Shown here one piece after another: positions 14,474 to 15,095 of a stretch of 15,095 nt of DNA (positions within the stretch are counted from its first letter, which is position 1; the number at the start of each line of letters is the position of its first letter). The translations under genes were made by a program, and so were the position numbers. Origin of the DNA: an uncultured bacterium. Its GTDB lineage: Bacteria; Vulcanimicrobiota; CADAWZ01. Under the pieces are notes generated by a model. That model searched no databases and was not told the DNA's origin. It saw nothing but the letters and a program-made list of their open reading frames with translations. The stretch is taken from positions 1-15,095 of the forward strand of contig CASEKF010000064.1 of NCBI GenBank assembly GCA_949288455.1, read 5' to 3'.

Positions 14474-15095
14474 ATGAAAAAACAAGAACTTACGGATATA
14501 CAAAAGAAAATATTGGAAGTTTTAAAAAAATATATACAAAAAAACTCCATACCTCCCACAATAAAAGAGCTGTGCGGTTTATGCGGTTTAACTTCAAGTT
14601 CGTCCGTGCATCATCAGCTGCTGCGCTTAGAAAAAAAAGGATATATAGCAAGAGACAAAACAAAGTCGCGAAGTATTAGAATCAATTCTCCCAAAAAAAG
14701 CTCTACTAAAAATAAGCTAATAGAATATTTAGATATTATGGACAATACTCCGGAAGAAAATATTTCCAATATTGCAAAGGGAAAAGAAAATTCTAATTTT
14801 AGACATGAAGAAACTCCGGAATTATTAGAAAAAGAAGTTTTGATAGAAGAATGTTTACCCGAATATGATTTTATGCAAGAACATATTCAGGAAAAAGAAG
14901 AAAAAGAAGCGAGAGACAAAATAAAAAACGAACTGGAAAAAGAAGAAAAAGAAGCGAGAGACAGAATAAAAAGCGAACTGGAAAAAGAAGAAAAAGAAGC
15001 GAGAGACAGAATAAAAAGCGAACTGGAAAAAGAAGAAAAAGAAGCGAGAGACAGAATAAAAAGCGAACTGGAAAAAGAAGAAAAAGAAGCGAGAG
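14474..15095 (+). CDS. LexA-type winged-helix protein with C-terminal Glu/Lys repeats (partial, runs off window)
   Basis: The visible 207 codons begin with a domain clearly like the LexA DNA-binding domain (residues 1-68). LTDIQKKILEVL, IPPTIKELCGLCGLTSSSSV and HHQLLRLEKKGYIARDKTKS match the winged helix-turn-helix, including the recognition helix. In ordinary LexA, an Ala-Gly cleavage site and Ser/Lys peptidase follow by about residue 90. Here residues 69-137 are unrelated and acidic, with no Ala-Gly site. From residue 138, 15-residue units ELEKEEKEARDRIKS run to the edge of the window. The repeat would form a long charged helix or coiled coil. There is no evident Shine-Dalgarno sequence, as also seen for perR. 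It may be a LexA paralogue using the domain only for DNA binding, or a LexA with a huge linker before a peptidase domain outside the window. The DNA-binding call is firm; everything after it is unassigned. Confidence 0.75.
   Translation, partial: MKKQELTDIQKKILEVLKKYIQKNSIPPTIKELCGLCGLTSSSSVHHQLLRLEKKGYIARDKTKSRSIRINSPKKSSTKNKLIEYLDIMDNTPEENISNIAKGKENSNFRHEETPELLEKEVLIEECLPEYDFMQEHIQEKEEKEARDKIKNELEKEEKEARDRIKSELEKEEKEARDRIKSELEKEEKEARDRIKSELEKEEKEAR
14885..15095 (+). repeat. 45-bp in-frame tandem repeat encoding a 15-residue unit
   Basis: Units lie at 14885-14929 (diverged first copy, IQEKEEKEARDKIKN), 14930-14974, 14975-15019 and 15020-15064 (identical, ELEKEEKEARDRIKS), with 31 bases of a further identical copy at 15065-15095. 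Full copies are exact at the nucleotide level. The array continues past the window, so the copy number is unknown. The lack of spacers excludes a CRISPR array. Confidence 0.95.

Noticed and set aside
14885-15095. Repeat array as a CRISPR
   Set aside because: Units are contiguous, in frame and without spacers; there are no cas genes nearby.

Overview
The window is an AT-rich bacterial chromosome segment from an amino-acid-fermenting obligate anaerobe. The pointers are a PerR regulator paired with a reverse rubrerythrin (oxygen and peroxide defence typical of anaerobes), two enzymes of anaerobic lysine fermentation, and an SsnA-type amidohydrolase. Core genes strongly prefer AGA for arginine. 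The sequence looks Clostridia-like, but another low-GC anaerobic phylum cannot be excluded from the sequence alone. No rRNA, tRNA, transposase, integrase or CRISPR array was seen.

Layout from left to right. (1) At 135-1166, a consensus sigma70-type promoter and a Fur/PerR-box-like site precede perR, followed 28 bases later by a reverse rubrerythrin gene, probably in one operon. (2) At 1402-4045 on the minus strand lies an mcrB-mcrC restriction pair with overlapping genes. It uses more CGN arginine codons than the core genes, which suggests a horizontally acquired defence island. (3) At 4440-8295, ssnA is followed by a 60-nt perfect palindrome that probably terminates it. Then come kdd (3,5-diaminohexanoate dehydrogenase) and kamA (lysine 2,3-aminomutase), two steps of the lysine-to-acetate/butyrate pathway; the other pathway genes lie outside the window. 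(4) At 8605-8952, a 115-residue protein of unknown function has its own strong extended -10 promoter, and its stop codon is the first part of a 58-nt perfect palindrome. (5) On the minus strand are dnaE (replicative polymerase, with intact PHP residues and a clamp-binding motif) and, upstream of it, pruA (P5C dehydrogenase), separated by a terminator and a dnaE promoter. (6) At the right edge, a gene begins like LexA (winged helix-turn-helix). In place of the LexA cleavage and peptidase region, the visible part continues into a charged segment and then exact 45-bp repeats encoding a 15-residue Glu/Lys/Arg-rich unit. It runs off the window.

The metabolic genes fit together loosely: KamA and Kdd degrade lysine, PruA makes glutamate from proline/arginine-derived P5C, and SsnA probably deaminates a nitrogen-rich compound. 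The least ordinary objects are the LexA-like repeat protein, the small orphan protein, the two very long perfect palindromes at gene ends, and an McrB that lacks an N-terminal specificity domain but carries a large insertion inside its AAA+ core.
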